Below, piece by piece: positions 8,358 through 15,879 of a DNA stretch of 64,000 nt; position 1 is the stretch's first letter; each line of letters opens with the position of its first letter. The notes under the pieces were generated by a model. The model worked only from the letters and a program-made list of their open reading frames with translations. It was not told the DNA's origin and did not search any database. The DNA is taken from NCBI GenBank assembly GCA_024401745.1, contig JAKSKK010000007.1, forward strand, positions 1 to 64,000, read 5' to 3'. Made by a program: the position numbers and the translations under genes. The DNA is from Bacteroidales bacterium (lineage in GTDB: Bacteria > Bacteroidota > Bacteroidia > Bacteroidales > UBA932).

Positions 8358-8382
8358 GGAGGCCAGCGCCCCAAGAGGCGGG
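8358..8382 (+). repeat. Inner REP-like repeat, left copy
   Basis: Twenty-five bases that occur exactly, inverted, at 9804-9828. The core AGGCCAGCGCCCC (8360-8372) is a version of the AGGCCAGCCCC motif next to the transposase start. GGAGGCC (8358-8364) can also pair with GGCCTCC (8382-8388), giving a local hairpin, as REP sequences do. Confidence 0.8.
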
Positions 8383-8509
8383 GCCTCCCGCGGTTCATGG
8401 AATCATGCTATTCCGTTGGCAAACCCTCCTCACGTTCCCAGACGCTTGCGGGTATCAAGCAGCCCACTCATCCCAGTTCCATTGTGCTGGCCGCTACCCT
8501 AACTCGCTG

Positions 8510-9418
8510 TCATCTAAGCAATTCCTTCAGTATCTCGTACCGTATGTGAACAATCCGGGCAATCTGTTTCGTCGAAGTGCGCACCTGCCTTTTCAGCTCC
8601 TTGCCGAGGCGCTGCCGCTGCAAAACCGATAGGTCAGAGATGCGGTCACGATTGAACATCTGCATGGAAAGTGCAACCGCCTTTTCCCGGATTTCGTTGT
8701 CGGGCAGCGAGATATAGTCCTCCTCAATTTCAAGGTTCACCTTTTCTTCCACCTTCTGGCTCAGCTCGAACATAAACTGCCAGACATTCCTGAATGCGCG
8801 CTCTGCCCTCTGGTACTGGGTATAGTTTCCTGGCCAGATTATTCCATCCGGCATCACCAGCCAGTTGTCTGGAATCTGCTCGCGTGTGAAGAAGGCGAGC
8901 CGTTGCTGATTGCCAGTCATCTCTTTTGCAAAATGGCTGGCATTCAGCACGAAAGACTTGTCAGAAAAGAGCAGTCCGCCCGAACTCCAGCGATAGGTTA
9001 TGGGAGTGAACGGCTGCCCGGCGGCCATGGGATTCCGGAGAACGTATACTATCTTTTCAATAAGATGCTCCTGGTCTGGTATCAGCCAGATGCCGATTTC
9101 CCAGTTTTTGCCAGGCAGGCCTTCTTCTGGGTGCTTAGCCAGCCACATCTCAGTCAGCTTTTTGTAGAGTTGCATGAAGCTCATGCAGTCTTCCTCAGTA
9201 CCGTGAAGAATGAAGTGTAAGTGATTGTCCATCAAGCAGAAAGCAATGATTAGGACAGGGCTCTTCCTCTGCATTTTCAGGTAGCAGACTGCAATCCTGT
9301 TCATGCCCGCGATAAATGCTTTTTCGCTGCCGAACAGAAGATCGTTCGGTAAGCCCTTCGTCGCACAATGGAAGTAGTGTGGCTTTTGATTGGCGTTAGG
9401 TTCTATATTGTTTTTCAT
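8510..9418 (-). CDS. REP-associated tyrosine transposase (RAYT, Y1/HUH family)
   Basis: A 302-residue single-strand DNA nicking enzyme of the TnpA-REP (IS200/IS605-like) group. The HUH motif is His66-Leu-His68 in LMDNHLHFILH, and the catalytic Tyr is most likely Tyr125 in KIVYVLRNP, where the Asn-Pro after the Tyr is characteristic of RAYTs. The early YFHCATKGL and the middle CLMDNH segments also match the family. Known RAYTs cut and rejoin REP palindromes, usually domesticated as single copies. The frame is intact. The ATG lies just inside the 9430-9503 inverted repeat, which could fold in the mRNA leader. The C-terminal 130 residues are poorly conserved and probably hold DNA-binding helices. 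Confidence 0.85.
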   Translation of the reverse strand: MKNNIEPNANQKPHYFHCATKGLPNDLLFGSEKAFIAGMNRIAVCYLKMQRKSPVLIIAFCLMDNHLHFILHGTEEDCMSFMQLYKKLTEMWLAKHPEEGLPGKNWEIGIWLIPDQEHLIEKIVYVLRNPMAAGQPFTPITYRWSSGGLLFSDKSFVLNASHFAKEMTGNQQRLAFFTREQIPDNWLVMPDGIIWPGNYTQYQRAERAFRNVWQFMFELSQKVEEKVNLEIEEDYISLPDNEIREKAVALSMQMFNRDRISDLSVLQRQRLGKELKRQVRTSTKQIARIVHIRYEILKELLR

Positions 9419-9429
9419 AATTTTCGGAA

Positions 9430-9503
9430 GGGGCTGACCTAATAAACTTAATACTATGAAATTGAAATTGGTATGAAAGCGAGAGGAGTCAAAGGCCAGC
9501 CCC
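9430..9503. repeat. REP-like inverted pair in front of the transposase
   Basis: GGGGCTGACCT (9430-9440) and AGGCCAGCCCC (9493-9503) are complementary at 10 of 11 positions and surround 52 bases of AT-rich sequence. The motif is the same core found in the outer REP-like copies at 8360-8372 and 9814-9826. It begins 11 bp upstream of the transposase ATG, so it may double as a translation-controlling hairpin. Confidence 0.7.
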
Positions 9504-9803
9504 GATATAGTTTAAGTTTGGTAGCCGCAAGTTAGATCATTGGCGGAATCCCTGCAAGAAAACATCAGAAACATTGGTCACAAATTCATGTATTAGATGT
9601 TTAGTTTATGTTTTTTATGTTATTGCTACCGAGAAATTTGCGATATTTCTAAGACTGATGGTCTTCAGTGCCAGAGTCTGTTGCTGGATATATGTTCCAA
9701 ACGAACGATTTGTGTGGGCCGAATGTTCAGCTAGGGCTTGGTGGAATAATCCGGTCGGCCGAAGCCGGCAATCGGCAAGGGGCCCGTGAGGAGGGCCGGG
9801 TGG

Positions 9804-9828
9804 CCCGCCTCTTGGGGCGCTGGCCTCC
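9804..9828 (-). repeat. Inner REP-like repeat, right copy
   Basis: Exact inverted copy of 8358-8382. Preceding sequence (GGAGGGCC near 9790) can pair with GGCCTCC at the right edge, so this copy can also form its own hairpin. Confidence 0.8.
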
Positions 9829-9963
9829 CCGCTTTACCAGCACCATCAGGAATAATGACTTTAGCCACAAAGATATGATTGATAATTTTGGGGAATACAG
9901 TTTTGACTAAGATTATTCAGCCGAACAAACTCCGGATAAGGGGGAATTGGTTCCAGATAATCT

Positions 9964-10264
9964 TGTTGAAAAAGTACTTGACGGGAAAAGGGCGTTTTGT
10001 CGGATAGAAAGTGAGAAATTGGGTTTGAGAAGGGTAAAATAAGGGATGTCGAAGACCAATTTTAAAGAAAATCAGCGGGAAAAGGCCTCTTTCCCGGAAG
10101 GTGGAGGGTTTTTGGTCTTACCTTCCGAGGAAGTAGGGTTTTTTCGCCGAAAATCGTCAATATAGGATGGGAAAAGAGGATGTAAGAGGCAATTTTGAGA
10201 ATTCTGTCCGAGAATCGGTAGTTATTTCGGAAAGTGACCCAGAAGGAGCCCCAAAGGGCCCTAG
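9964..10264 (-). repeat. Right arm of the long inverted repeat
   Basis: Inverted partner of 7811-8156. It keeps the same 8-bp hairpin (CGGAAGGT 10095-10102, ACCTTCCG 10120-10127) and the CCTAGGGCC-like outer end. Positions 10141-10155 repeat exactly at 204-218 at the start of the window. The arm ends just before the yebC operon terminator. Confidence 0.85.
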
Positions 10265-10270
10265 AATAAC

Positions 10271-10299
10271 AAAAGAGCCCGCCAGAAGCGGGCTCTTTT
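10271..10299 (-). terminator. Strong terminator of the yebC operon
   Basis: Perfect 12-bp stem AAAAGAGCCCGC (10271-10282) with GCGGGCTCTTTT (10288-10299), loop of five bases, and A/T tails on both sides, so it can work in either direction. It lies about 60 bp after the yebC stop. Confidence 0.85.
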
Positions 10300-10359
10300 A
10301 GTATCAGAGAAACTCTGAAAGCCAGAAGGAAACCTCCCGGGGGAACACCCCAGCAGGAA

Positions 10360-11112
10360 TTATTCCTCCGCAGGCTTAAGAGTTGTGTAGACGTTGGTGA
10401 CGTCCTCGTCGTCGAGGAGCATGTTGGTGAGCTTGTCGAGGGTGGCGCGCTGCTCTTCGGTAGCGTCCTTGAGGTCGACGTTGGGGATCTGCTCGAAGCC
10501 ACCGGAGATGAGTTCGTAGTTGTTCTCCTCGATGTACTTCTGGATCTGGCCGTATGCGCTGTACTCACCGTAGATGACGATGACCTTGGTCTCGTTGTCG
10601 TCCTTGTCGACTTCTACCTGCTCGTAGAGCTCCTCTACGCCGTAGTCGATCATTTCGAGCTCGAGTTCCTCGAGGTCAACGCCGTCCTTCTCCTTGATGC
10701 GGAAGGTGCACTTGCGGTCGAACATGAACGCAACTGAACCTGATGTTCCGAGGGAACCGCCGCACTTGTTGAAGTATGAGCGGACGTTAGCCACTGTACG
10801 GGTGTTGTTGTCGGTAGCGGTCTCGACGAGATATGCGATACCGAAAGGTCCGAAGCCTTCGAAGATGACCTCCTTGAAGTCGCCCTGCTTGCTCTCGGTT
10901 GCCTTCTTGATGGCGCGCTCGATGTTCTCCTTAGGCATCTGCTCTGCGCGGGCCTCAGCCATGAGGGCGCGGAGACGGGGATTACCTGTTACATCGGGGC
11001 CGCCCATCTTGACGGCGATGGTGATTTCCTTACCGAGTTTGGTGAAAGTGCGGGCCATGTGACCCCAGCGCTTCATCTTGCGCTCCTTGCGGAATTCGAA
11101 TGCTCTTCCCAT
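10360..11112 (-). CDS. yebC: YebC/PmpR family regulator
   Basis: A 250-residue cytoplasmic protein of the YebC family, long called a transcription regulator and more recently tied to translation of difficult peptide stretches. It begins MGRAFEFRKERKMKRWGHMARTF, has the typical NPRLRALMAEARAEQMPKENIERAIKK, and FGPFGIAYLVETATDNNTRTVANVR in the middle domain, and ends in the acidic third domain. I use the ATG at 11112; an open extension upstream lies inside the preceding gene. One base separates its start from the stop of the TPR gene, so they are translated from one transcript. Confidence 0.95.
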   Translation of the reverse strand: MGRAFEFRKERKMKRWGHMARTFTKLGKEITIAVKMGGPDVTGNPRLRALMAEARAEQMPKENIERAIKKATESKQGDFKEVIFEGFGPFGIAYLVETATDNNTRTVANVRSYFNKCGGSLGTSGSVAFMFDRKCTFRIKEKDGVDLEELELEMIDYGVEELYEQVEVDKDDNETKVIVIYGEYSAYGQIQKYIEENNYELISGGFEQIPNVDLKDATEEQRATLDKLTNMLLDDEDVTNVYTTLKPAEE

Positions 11113-11113
11113 A

Positions 11114-11794
11114 TTATTCCTCCACTCTTGAGATGTACTTGTCGATGTCGTATGCCTCGATGCTCTGAGGATACTTGTCCTCGATGGCCTTGTAGCAGCG
11201 GAGAGCCTCTGCATTGTTGCCGAGCTCCTCGTATGCGATGCCAGCCTTGAAGAGGTAGCCTGCAGCGAAGATGTTGTCAGCCTTTGCAGCTGCGTTCTCG
11301 AAGCACTTGATGGCCTCCTGGTACTTCTCGAGTCCTACGTATGCGTCGCCCTTGCAAGCCTCTGCGCGTGCAGCGAGGATGGGCTCCTTTCCGTCATACT
11401 TGTTGAGATAGTCGAGAGCTGCATCGAAGTTGCCGAGCTGGTACTCGCAGACACCTGCATAGAGGTACACTGCCTTGCCGGCCTTGGTGCCATATTCCTT
11501 GATGATCTCAGCGAAACCGAGAACGTTGCCGTCTCCGTTGAGTGCGAGCTCGTACTCACCTGCCTGGAAGTTCATCTCAGCGGGATAGGTCTGCTGCATT
11601 GCCTCAGCACACTTGGGCTGGTAGATGAATTTCTGGTATCCGAGGATTGCAAGTGCGATGACTACAACTGCGATCACAATGCCCCAGAGGAGTTTCTTGT
11701 TCTTCTTGAAGAACTCGTCGGTCTTGGTCGATACGGTCTGCTGAAGAGCCTCCTGGCTTACTGCAGCTTTCTCATTTTCTTTAAGCTTTGCCAT
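11114..11794 (-). CDS. TPR protein with one N-terminal membrane helix
   Basis: A 226-residue protein with a charged cytoplasmic N-terminus (Lys-rich to residue 34), one membrane helix at about 35-53, then an extracytoplasmic part with two to three tetratricopeptide repeats (EACKGDAYVGLEKYQEAIKCF; AGIAYEELGNNAEALRCYKAI). The layout resembles YfgM-type envelope chaperone partners and similar Bacteroidota proteins. It has no Cys-rich or enzymatic motif. Promoter at 11830-11837; yebC follows one base later. Role is probably as an assembly scaffold at the inner membrane, which is inference. Confidence 0.8.
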   Translation of the reverse strand: MAKLKENEKAAVSQEALQQTVSTKTDEFFKKNKKLLWGIVIAVVVIALAILGYQKFIYQPKCAEAMQQTYPAEMNFQAGEYELALNGDGNVLGFAEIIKEYGTKAGKAVYLYAGVCEYQLGNFDAALDYLNKYDGKEPILAARAEACKGDAYVGLEKYQEAIKCFENAAAKADNIFAAGYLFKAGIAYEELGNNAEALRCYKAIEDKYPQSIEAYDIDKYISRVEE

Positions 11795-11829
11795 ATTGAT
11801 TGATGTTTAATTTTCTCATTTCGAGCCCA

Positions 11830-11837
11830 CAAAAATA
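11830..11837 (-). promoter_or_regulatory. Promoter of the TPR-yebC operon
   Basis: Minus-strand TATTTTTG matches the -7 box; an ATTG at the -33 position lies 20 bp upstream, the usual Bacteroidota spacing. The leader to the ATG is about 30 nt. Confidence 0.65.
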
Positions 11838-11898
11838 CTCAAAATTGTTCAAGATTGCAATATCCTTCAAAGGAATTGGCTGCTTTAGTAAATTTTAC

Positions 11899-11906
11899 TA
11901 AATTTG
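11899..11906 (+). promoter_or_regulatory. Promoter giving a leaderless recF transcript
   Basis: TAAATTTG fits TAnnTTTG; ATTG at 11875-11878 is a plausible -33 box at 20 bp spacing. Only four bases separate the box from the recF ATG, so transcription should begin at or next to the start codon. Confidence 0.65.
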
Positions 11907-11910
11907 CACT

Positions 11911-13011
11911 ATGCCGACGCTAAAGAAAATAGTGGTACAGGACTTCCGCAACATCGAGCTCCAGGAGCTTGAGTTCTCGCCGAACGTGAACTGCATAAGC
12001 GGTGGGAACGGCGAGGGTAAGACCAATCTGCTGGATGCCATCTGGTACCTCAGCATGACCAAGAGCGCCCTTGCCTCGAGCGACCAGTTCCTCTACAGGC
12101 ACGGCACCCGCTCGTTCGCCGTGAGCGGCATGTACGACATGCCGAACGGCATGGCCACCCGCTTCAGCGTTCAGACCACGGGCGAGAGCAAGAAGGTCCG
12201 CAAGGACGAGAAGGCCTACGGCCGCGTGAGCGACCACATCGGCGTGCTACCGATAGTCATGGTCTCCCCTGCCGACACCGCGATGGTGAGCGAGTCCGGC
12301 GAGGAGCGCAGGCGCTTCGTGAACATCGTGCTGAGTCAGATGGACCCTGAGTATCTCTCGGCCCTGCAGCAATACAACCGCGTGCTCCTGCAGCGCAACA
12401 AGCTGCTGAAGGCCGGCATCACCGACGACGAGCTCCTCAGCACCTTCGACCTGCAGCTTGCCCGCTTCGCCGAGCCCATCTTCCGCAAGCGCGAGGAGTT
12501 CTGCGAATCGCTGACGCCCATAGTCAACGAGTACTACGGCAGGATCTCCGGCGGCAGGGAGAGCGTCGGGATCGAGTACCGCTCCGACCTCCACAAGGCC
12601 CCTCTCGAGGAGCTGCTGAAGGCCGGCCGCGAGCGCGACGCCATACTGAAATACACCGCCAGCGGCATCCAGAGGGACGATTTCATCTTCACGATGGACG
12701 GGCACCCCATCAGGCGCTGCGGCTCGCAGGGGCAGCAGAAGTCGTTCCTGGTGGCATTGAAATTCGCTCAGTACGAGCTGATGAAGCAGTCCTACGGCTA
12801 CGCGCCCATCCTCCTGCTCGACGACCTCTTCGACAAGCTGGACACCTCCCGCGTGGCGAACCTGCTGCAGATGGTTTCAGGCAGCGATTTCGGGCAGATT
12901 TTCCTCACCGACTCCAACAAGGTGAGAATCAAGCAGATAGTGGACGCGATAACGTCCGACAGAGCATATTTCGAGACGGAAGGAGGCGTCTTCACCCGCA
13001 TAGATGAGTAG
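11911..13011 (+). CDS. recF: DNA replication and repair protein RecF
   Basis: A 366-residue SMC-like ATPase that loads RecA at single-strand gaps together with RecO and RecR. Walker A GGNGEGKT is at 31-38, the ABC-type signature is CGSQGQQKSF, and Walker B is ILLLDDLFDKLD. The N-terminal QDFRNIELQELEF is the family hallmark. Length is normal. It leads a long plus-strand run (recF, DUF721, pdxB, DUF4301, mmd genes) with overlapping or closely spaced frames. Its -7 box is four bases from the ATG, and no Shine-Dalgarno is possible in such a transcript. Confidence 0.96.
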   Translation: MPTLKKIVVQDFRNIELQELEFSPNVNCISGGNGEGKTNLLDAIWYLSMTKSALASSDQFLYRHGTRSFAVSGMYDMPNGMATRFSVQTTGESKKVRKDEKAYGRVSDHIGVLPIVMVSPADTAMVSESGEERRRFVNIVLSQMDPEYLSALQQYNRVLLQRNKLLKAGITDDELLSTFDLQLARFAEPIFRKREEFCESLTPIVNEYYGRISGGRESVGIEYRSDLHKAPLEELLKAGRERDAILKYTASGIQRDDFIFTMDGHPIRRCGSQGQQKSFLVALKFAQYELMKQSYGYAPILLLDDLFDKLDTSRVANLLQMVSGSDFGQIFLTDSNKVRIKQIVDAITSDRAYFETEGGVFTRIDE

Positions 13012-13330
13012 GATGGAGCGCAAGACGGCGCAGCCTGTGGGCGACGCGCTGAGGGCATGGCTGAAGGCCTACCACCTGACCCCGGGGCTGAACACCCAGA
13101 GAGTGTTCGCGGCGTGGGACCAGGCATCGGGCGCAGCCCCCTACACGGTAAGGCGATTCTACCGCGACGGAATACTGTTCATAACATTGAATTCCAGCGT
13201 GATACGCAGCCAGCTGAACATTCAGCGGCAGTTCCTGCTGGAGAAGGTAAACGCCATACTGGCAGGCGACGAACTGTTCACTCAGGACGAGCCGCTGGTC
13301 GGCTACGTAAAGGAAATCAGGTTGAAATGA
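13004..13330 (+). CDS. DUF721 / DciA-like protein
   Basis: A 108-residue protein of the DUF721 family, which includes DciA, the helicase loader found in most bacteria that lack DnaC. The typical pattern WDQASG-x-A-x-YTVRRFYRDGILFITLNSSVIRSQLNIQR is visible: the conserved small folded domain with alternating hydrophobics. It overlaps the recF end by eight bases (ATGAGTAG) and ends in an ATGA overlap with pdxB. Pairing with recF is widespread in Bacteroidota and agrees with a replication role. Whether this one loads DnaB is inferred from family. Confidence 0.88.
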   Translation: MSRMERKTAQPVGDALRAWLKAYHLTPGLNTQRVFAAWDQASGAAPYTVRRFYRDGILFITLNSSVIRSQLNIQRQFLLEKVNAILAGDELFTQDEPLVGYVKEIRLK

Positions 13331-14364
13331 AGATAGTCATCGACAGAGCAATCCCCTTCATCGAGGGTGTGTTCGAGCCATACGCCGACGAAGTAGTCTA
13401 CAAGGAAGGAGGCGAGATCAGCCGTGCCGACGTCCTGGACGCCGACGCTCTCCTGACCCGCACCCGCACCAAGTGCAACGCGGCACTTCTGGAGGGCAGC
13501 AAGGTGAAGATAATCGCCACCGCCACCATAGGCACCGACCATATCGACATCCCCTGGTGCGAGGCGCACAGCATCTGCATACGCAACGCTGCGGGCTGCA
13601 ACGCGGGCGGTGTGATGAACTACGTGTTCAGTGCTCTGTACGGCGCAGCGGCACGCAACAGCATGCCTCTGTTCGGCTCCACCCTTGGAATCGTGGGCGT
13701 GGGCAGCGTGGGCAGCCGCGTCGAGACCATGGCCCGTCAGCTTGGCTTCAAGGTGCTCCTCTGCGACCCTCCGAGGGCCGCGAAGGAGGGCCCTGCGCAC
13801 TTCTGCCCGCTGGACTATCTGCTTGAGAATTCAGACATTGTGACCTTGCATGTGCCTCTGCACGACGGCACCCGCGCCATGGCGAACTCGGCCTTCTTCG
13901 CGAAGATGAGGGAGGGCGCGATGTTCGTGAACGCCTCACGCGGCGAGGTGGTGGTGGACGACGACCTCATCGAGGCAATCCCCCACCTTGGCCCGGTGAT
14001 CATCGACACCTGGAACCACGAGCCCCACGTGAACCGCGAGCTGCTGGAGAAGGTGGCCATAGCCACTCCGCACATTGCGGGCTACTCATATCAGGGCAAG
14101 CAGATAGGCTGCATGATGACGGTAAGGGCTGTCGCGAGGTTCCTCGGCATAGCGCCGCTGTACGAGTTCTTCCCGCACACCGACATGAAGGAGCTGCAGG
14201 CCGTGAAGCTCGACGTGCGCGGCAAGACTCAGGGCGAGGTGGCCGCAATCATGCAGTACAACTACCCTATTTTCACAGATGATTTCCTCTTCCGCAGCAA
14301 CCCCGATTCATTCGAGTACCTGAGGGAGAACTACCAGTTCAGACGAGAATTCTACATAGACTAA
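13327..14364 (+). CDS. pdxB: 4-phosphoerythronate dehydrogenase
   Basis: A 345-residue D-2-hydroxyacid dehydrogenase that oxidises 4-phospho-D-erythronate in the DXP-dependent pyridoxal phosphate pathway. NAD motif GVGSVGSR is at 124-131; catalytic Arg lies in NASRGEVV, the acidic residue in the VIIDTWNHEP stretch, and the His in TPHIAGYS. The C-terminal extension after residue 270 (FFPHTDMKELQAVKL onward) is the PdxB dimerisation domain, separating it from glyoxylate reductases. The ATG at 13327 follows the DUF721 stop by overlap; the frame is open far upstream but without homology. Confidence 0.93.
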   Translation: MKIVIDRAIPFIEGVFEPYADEVVYKEGGEISRADVLDADALLTRTRTKCNAALLEGSKVKIIATATIGTDHIDIPWCEAHSICIRNAAGCNAGGVMNYVFSALYGAAARNSMPLFGSTLGIVGVGSVGSRVETMARQLGFKVLLCDPPRAAKEGPAHFCPLDYLLENSDIVTLHVPLHDGTRAMANSAFFAKMREGAMFVNASRGEVVVDDDLIEAIPHLGPVIIDTWNHEPHVNRELLEKVAIATPHIAGYSYQGKQIGCMMTVRAVARFLGIAPLYEFFPHTDMKELQAVKLDVRGKTQGEVAAIMQYNYPIFTDDFLFRSNPDSFEYLRENYQFRREFYID

Positions 14365-14367
14365 GAT

Positions 14368-15864
14368 ATGGACAAGAACAAGATCAATGCTCAGGTTGAG
14401 CGCTTCAAGAAGGGTTTCCCCTGGCTCGACATCGTGGCTCCCGCCACTGCCGGCAACGGTATTTGCGTACTTGACGAGAAGCAGCAGAAGGAAGCTGCCG
14501 ACTACTTCGACTCTGCCGAGGTGGCCGGAAAGTGCAAGTTCGTGCCTGCATCGGGTGCGGCATCGAGGATGTTCAAGGACATCTTCGCCGGCATGAAGGA
14601 AGACAACGCATCCAGCATAAAGCTGGCGCAGAACCTTGAGAAGTTCGCTTTCTATACTCCCGAAGTATTTGGCACTGAGCCTTTTGAGCCCAAGGCAACA
14701 GCCGCCAGGCTGCTTACCGAGGAGGGCCTGAACTACGGCGCAAAGCCCAAGGGCGTGCTGAAGTTCCACCGCTACCCCGGCGAGGTGCGCACCGCACTGG
14801 CAGAGCACTTCGTGGAGGGTCAGGCCTACATGCGCAACGCCGACGGCAGCGTGAATCTGGTCATCACCATATCGCCCGAGCACAAGCCTCTGTTCGAGGC
14901 CGCGCTCGCCGAGATCAAGGACGAATACGAGGCACGCTACGGCGTGAAGTACAACGTCACCTTCACCTTCCAGGACCCAGAGACCAACACCGTTGCAGTG
15001 GATGCCGAGGGCAAGCCGTTCGTGAAGGACGACGGCAGCATACTCTTCCGCCCCGCAGGACACGGCGCGCTCATCTACAACCTTAACGAGCTTGACGCCG
15101 AGCTGGTGAGCATCAAGAATATAGATAATGTTTGCGTGGAGCGCATACAGCCCACCACCTACCTCTGGAAGAAGGTGCTCATGGGCAAGGCACTTGAGCT
15201 GAGGGACAGGATTTTCGGATACATCTATGCACTCGACCAGATTGCTTCGTCAGAGGTGATACCCTTAGGCTACACTCCTATACTCGCAGCAAACCTCGGC
15301 CCTCAGGTGGACGTGTGGGCTTCTGACGAAGTGCAGGAGCTCTGCAACGAGATAGAGGAATTCCTGCGCGACGAGCTCTGCGTAGAGATACCGGAGCCGC
15401 ACGACTGCAAGGACCGCGCTCTGAGCCTGCGTGCCAAGCTGGACCGCCCCATCCGCGTATGCGGCATGGTCAAGAACGAAGGCGAGCCCGGCGGCGGCCC
15501 CTTCATCATCAGGGCAAAGGACGGCAGCACCTCGCTGCAGATTCTCGAGGGCGCACAGATCAATCCCGATGATCCTCAGGCAGTTGCAGCGCTCAAGGCA
15601 GCAACCCACTTCAACCCGGTTGACCTCGTGTGCTGCCTGCGCGACAACAATGGCGAGAAGTTCGACCTGCTGGAGCACGTCGACGAGGAAACGGGTCTCA
15701 TCAGCTCGAAGAGCTATCAGGGACGCGAGCTCAAGGCTCTGGAACTGCCCGGACTCTGGAACGGTTCGATGTCTGACTGGAACACCCTGTTCGTAGAGGT
15801 TCCCGTCGAGACCTTCAACCCCGTGAAGGTAGTGAACGACCTGCTCCGCCCCGCACATCAGTAA
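14368..15864 (+). CDS. DUF4301 family protein
   Basis: A 498-residue cytoplasmic protein of DUF4301, a family found mainly in Bacteroidota. The N-terminal part has RFKKGFPWLDIVAPATAGNGI and FVPASGAASRMFKDI, where PASGAASRM resembles a nucleotidyltransferase glycine-rich loop, and DDGSILFRPAGHGALIYNLNEL in the middle, reminiscent of UDP-sugar pyrophosphorylases. No enzymatic role has been established as far as I know. It follows pdxB by three bases and precedes the mmd genes by 15, so it shares their transcript. Its position does not reveal its job. Confidence 0.85.
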   Translation: MDKNKINAQVERFKKGFPWLDIVAPATAGNGICVLDEKQQKEAADYFDSAEVAGKCKFVPASGAASRMFKDIFAGMKEDNASSIKLAQNLEKFAFYTPEVFGTEPFEPKATAARLLTEEGLNYGAKPKGVLKFHRYPGEVRTALAEHFVEGQAYMRNADGSVNLVITISPEHKPLFEAALAEIKDEYEARYGVKYNVTFTFQDPETNTVAVDAEGKPFVKDDGSILFRPAGHGALIYNLNELDAELVSIKNIDNVCVERIQPTTYLWKKVLMGKALELRDRIFGYIYALDQIASSEVIPLGYTPILAANLGPQVDVWASDEVQELCNEIEEFLRDELCVEIPEPHDCKDRALSLRAKLDRPIRVCGMVKNEGEPGGGPFIIRAKDGSTSLQILEGAQINPDDPQAVAALKAATHFNPVDLVCCLRDNNGEKFDLLEHVDEETGLISSKSYQGRELKALELPGLWNGSMSDWNTLFVEVPVETFNPVKVVNDLLRPAHQ

Positions 15865-15879
15865 ACAAACCCAACGACT

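Larger units (their letters stand above)
7811..10264. mobile_element. RAYT element framed by long inverted repeats (REPtron-like)
   Basis: A 2.45-kb block holding one gene, a Y1/HUH transposase of the REP-associated type, between two inverted arms of about 300-350 bp (7811-8156 and 9964-10264). Inside the arms is a second, perfect 25-bp inverted repeat (8358-8382 and 9804-9828), and a third pair lies in the leader of the transposase gene (9430-9440 and 9493-9503). The order is therefore arm, REP, transposase, REP pair, REP, arm. The gene-free parts 8157-8357 and 9504-9803 are AT-rich with no other feature that I can see. RAYTs normally have short REPs rather than long arms. Boundaries are the limits of visible similarity, not proven ends. 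Confidence 0.7.

Noticed and set aside
10062..10568. Minus-strand open frame across the right arm and yebC end
   Set aside because: Runs through the terminator and the repeat arm in a frame different from yebC; no coding character.
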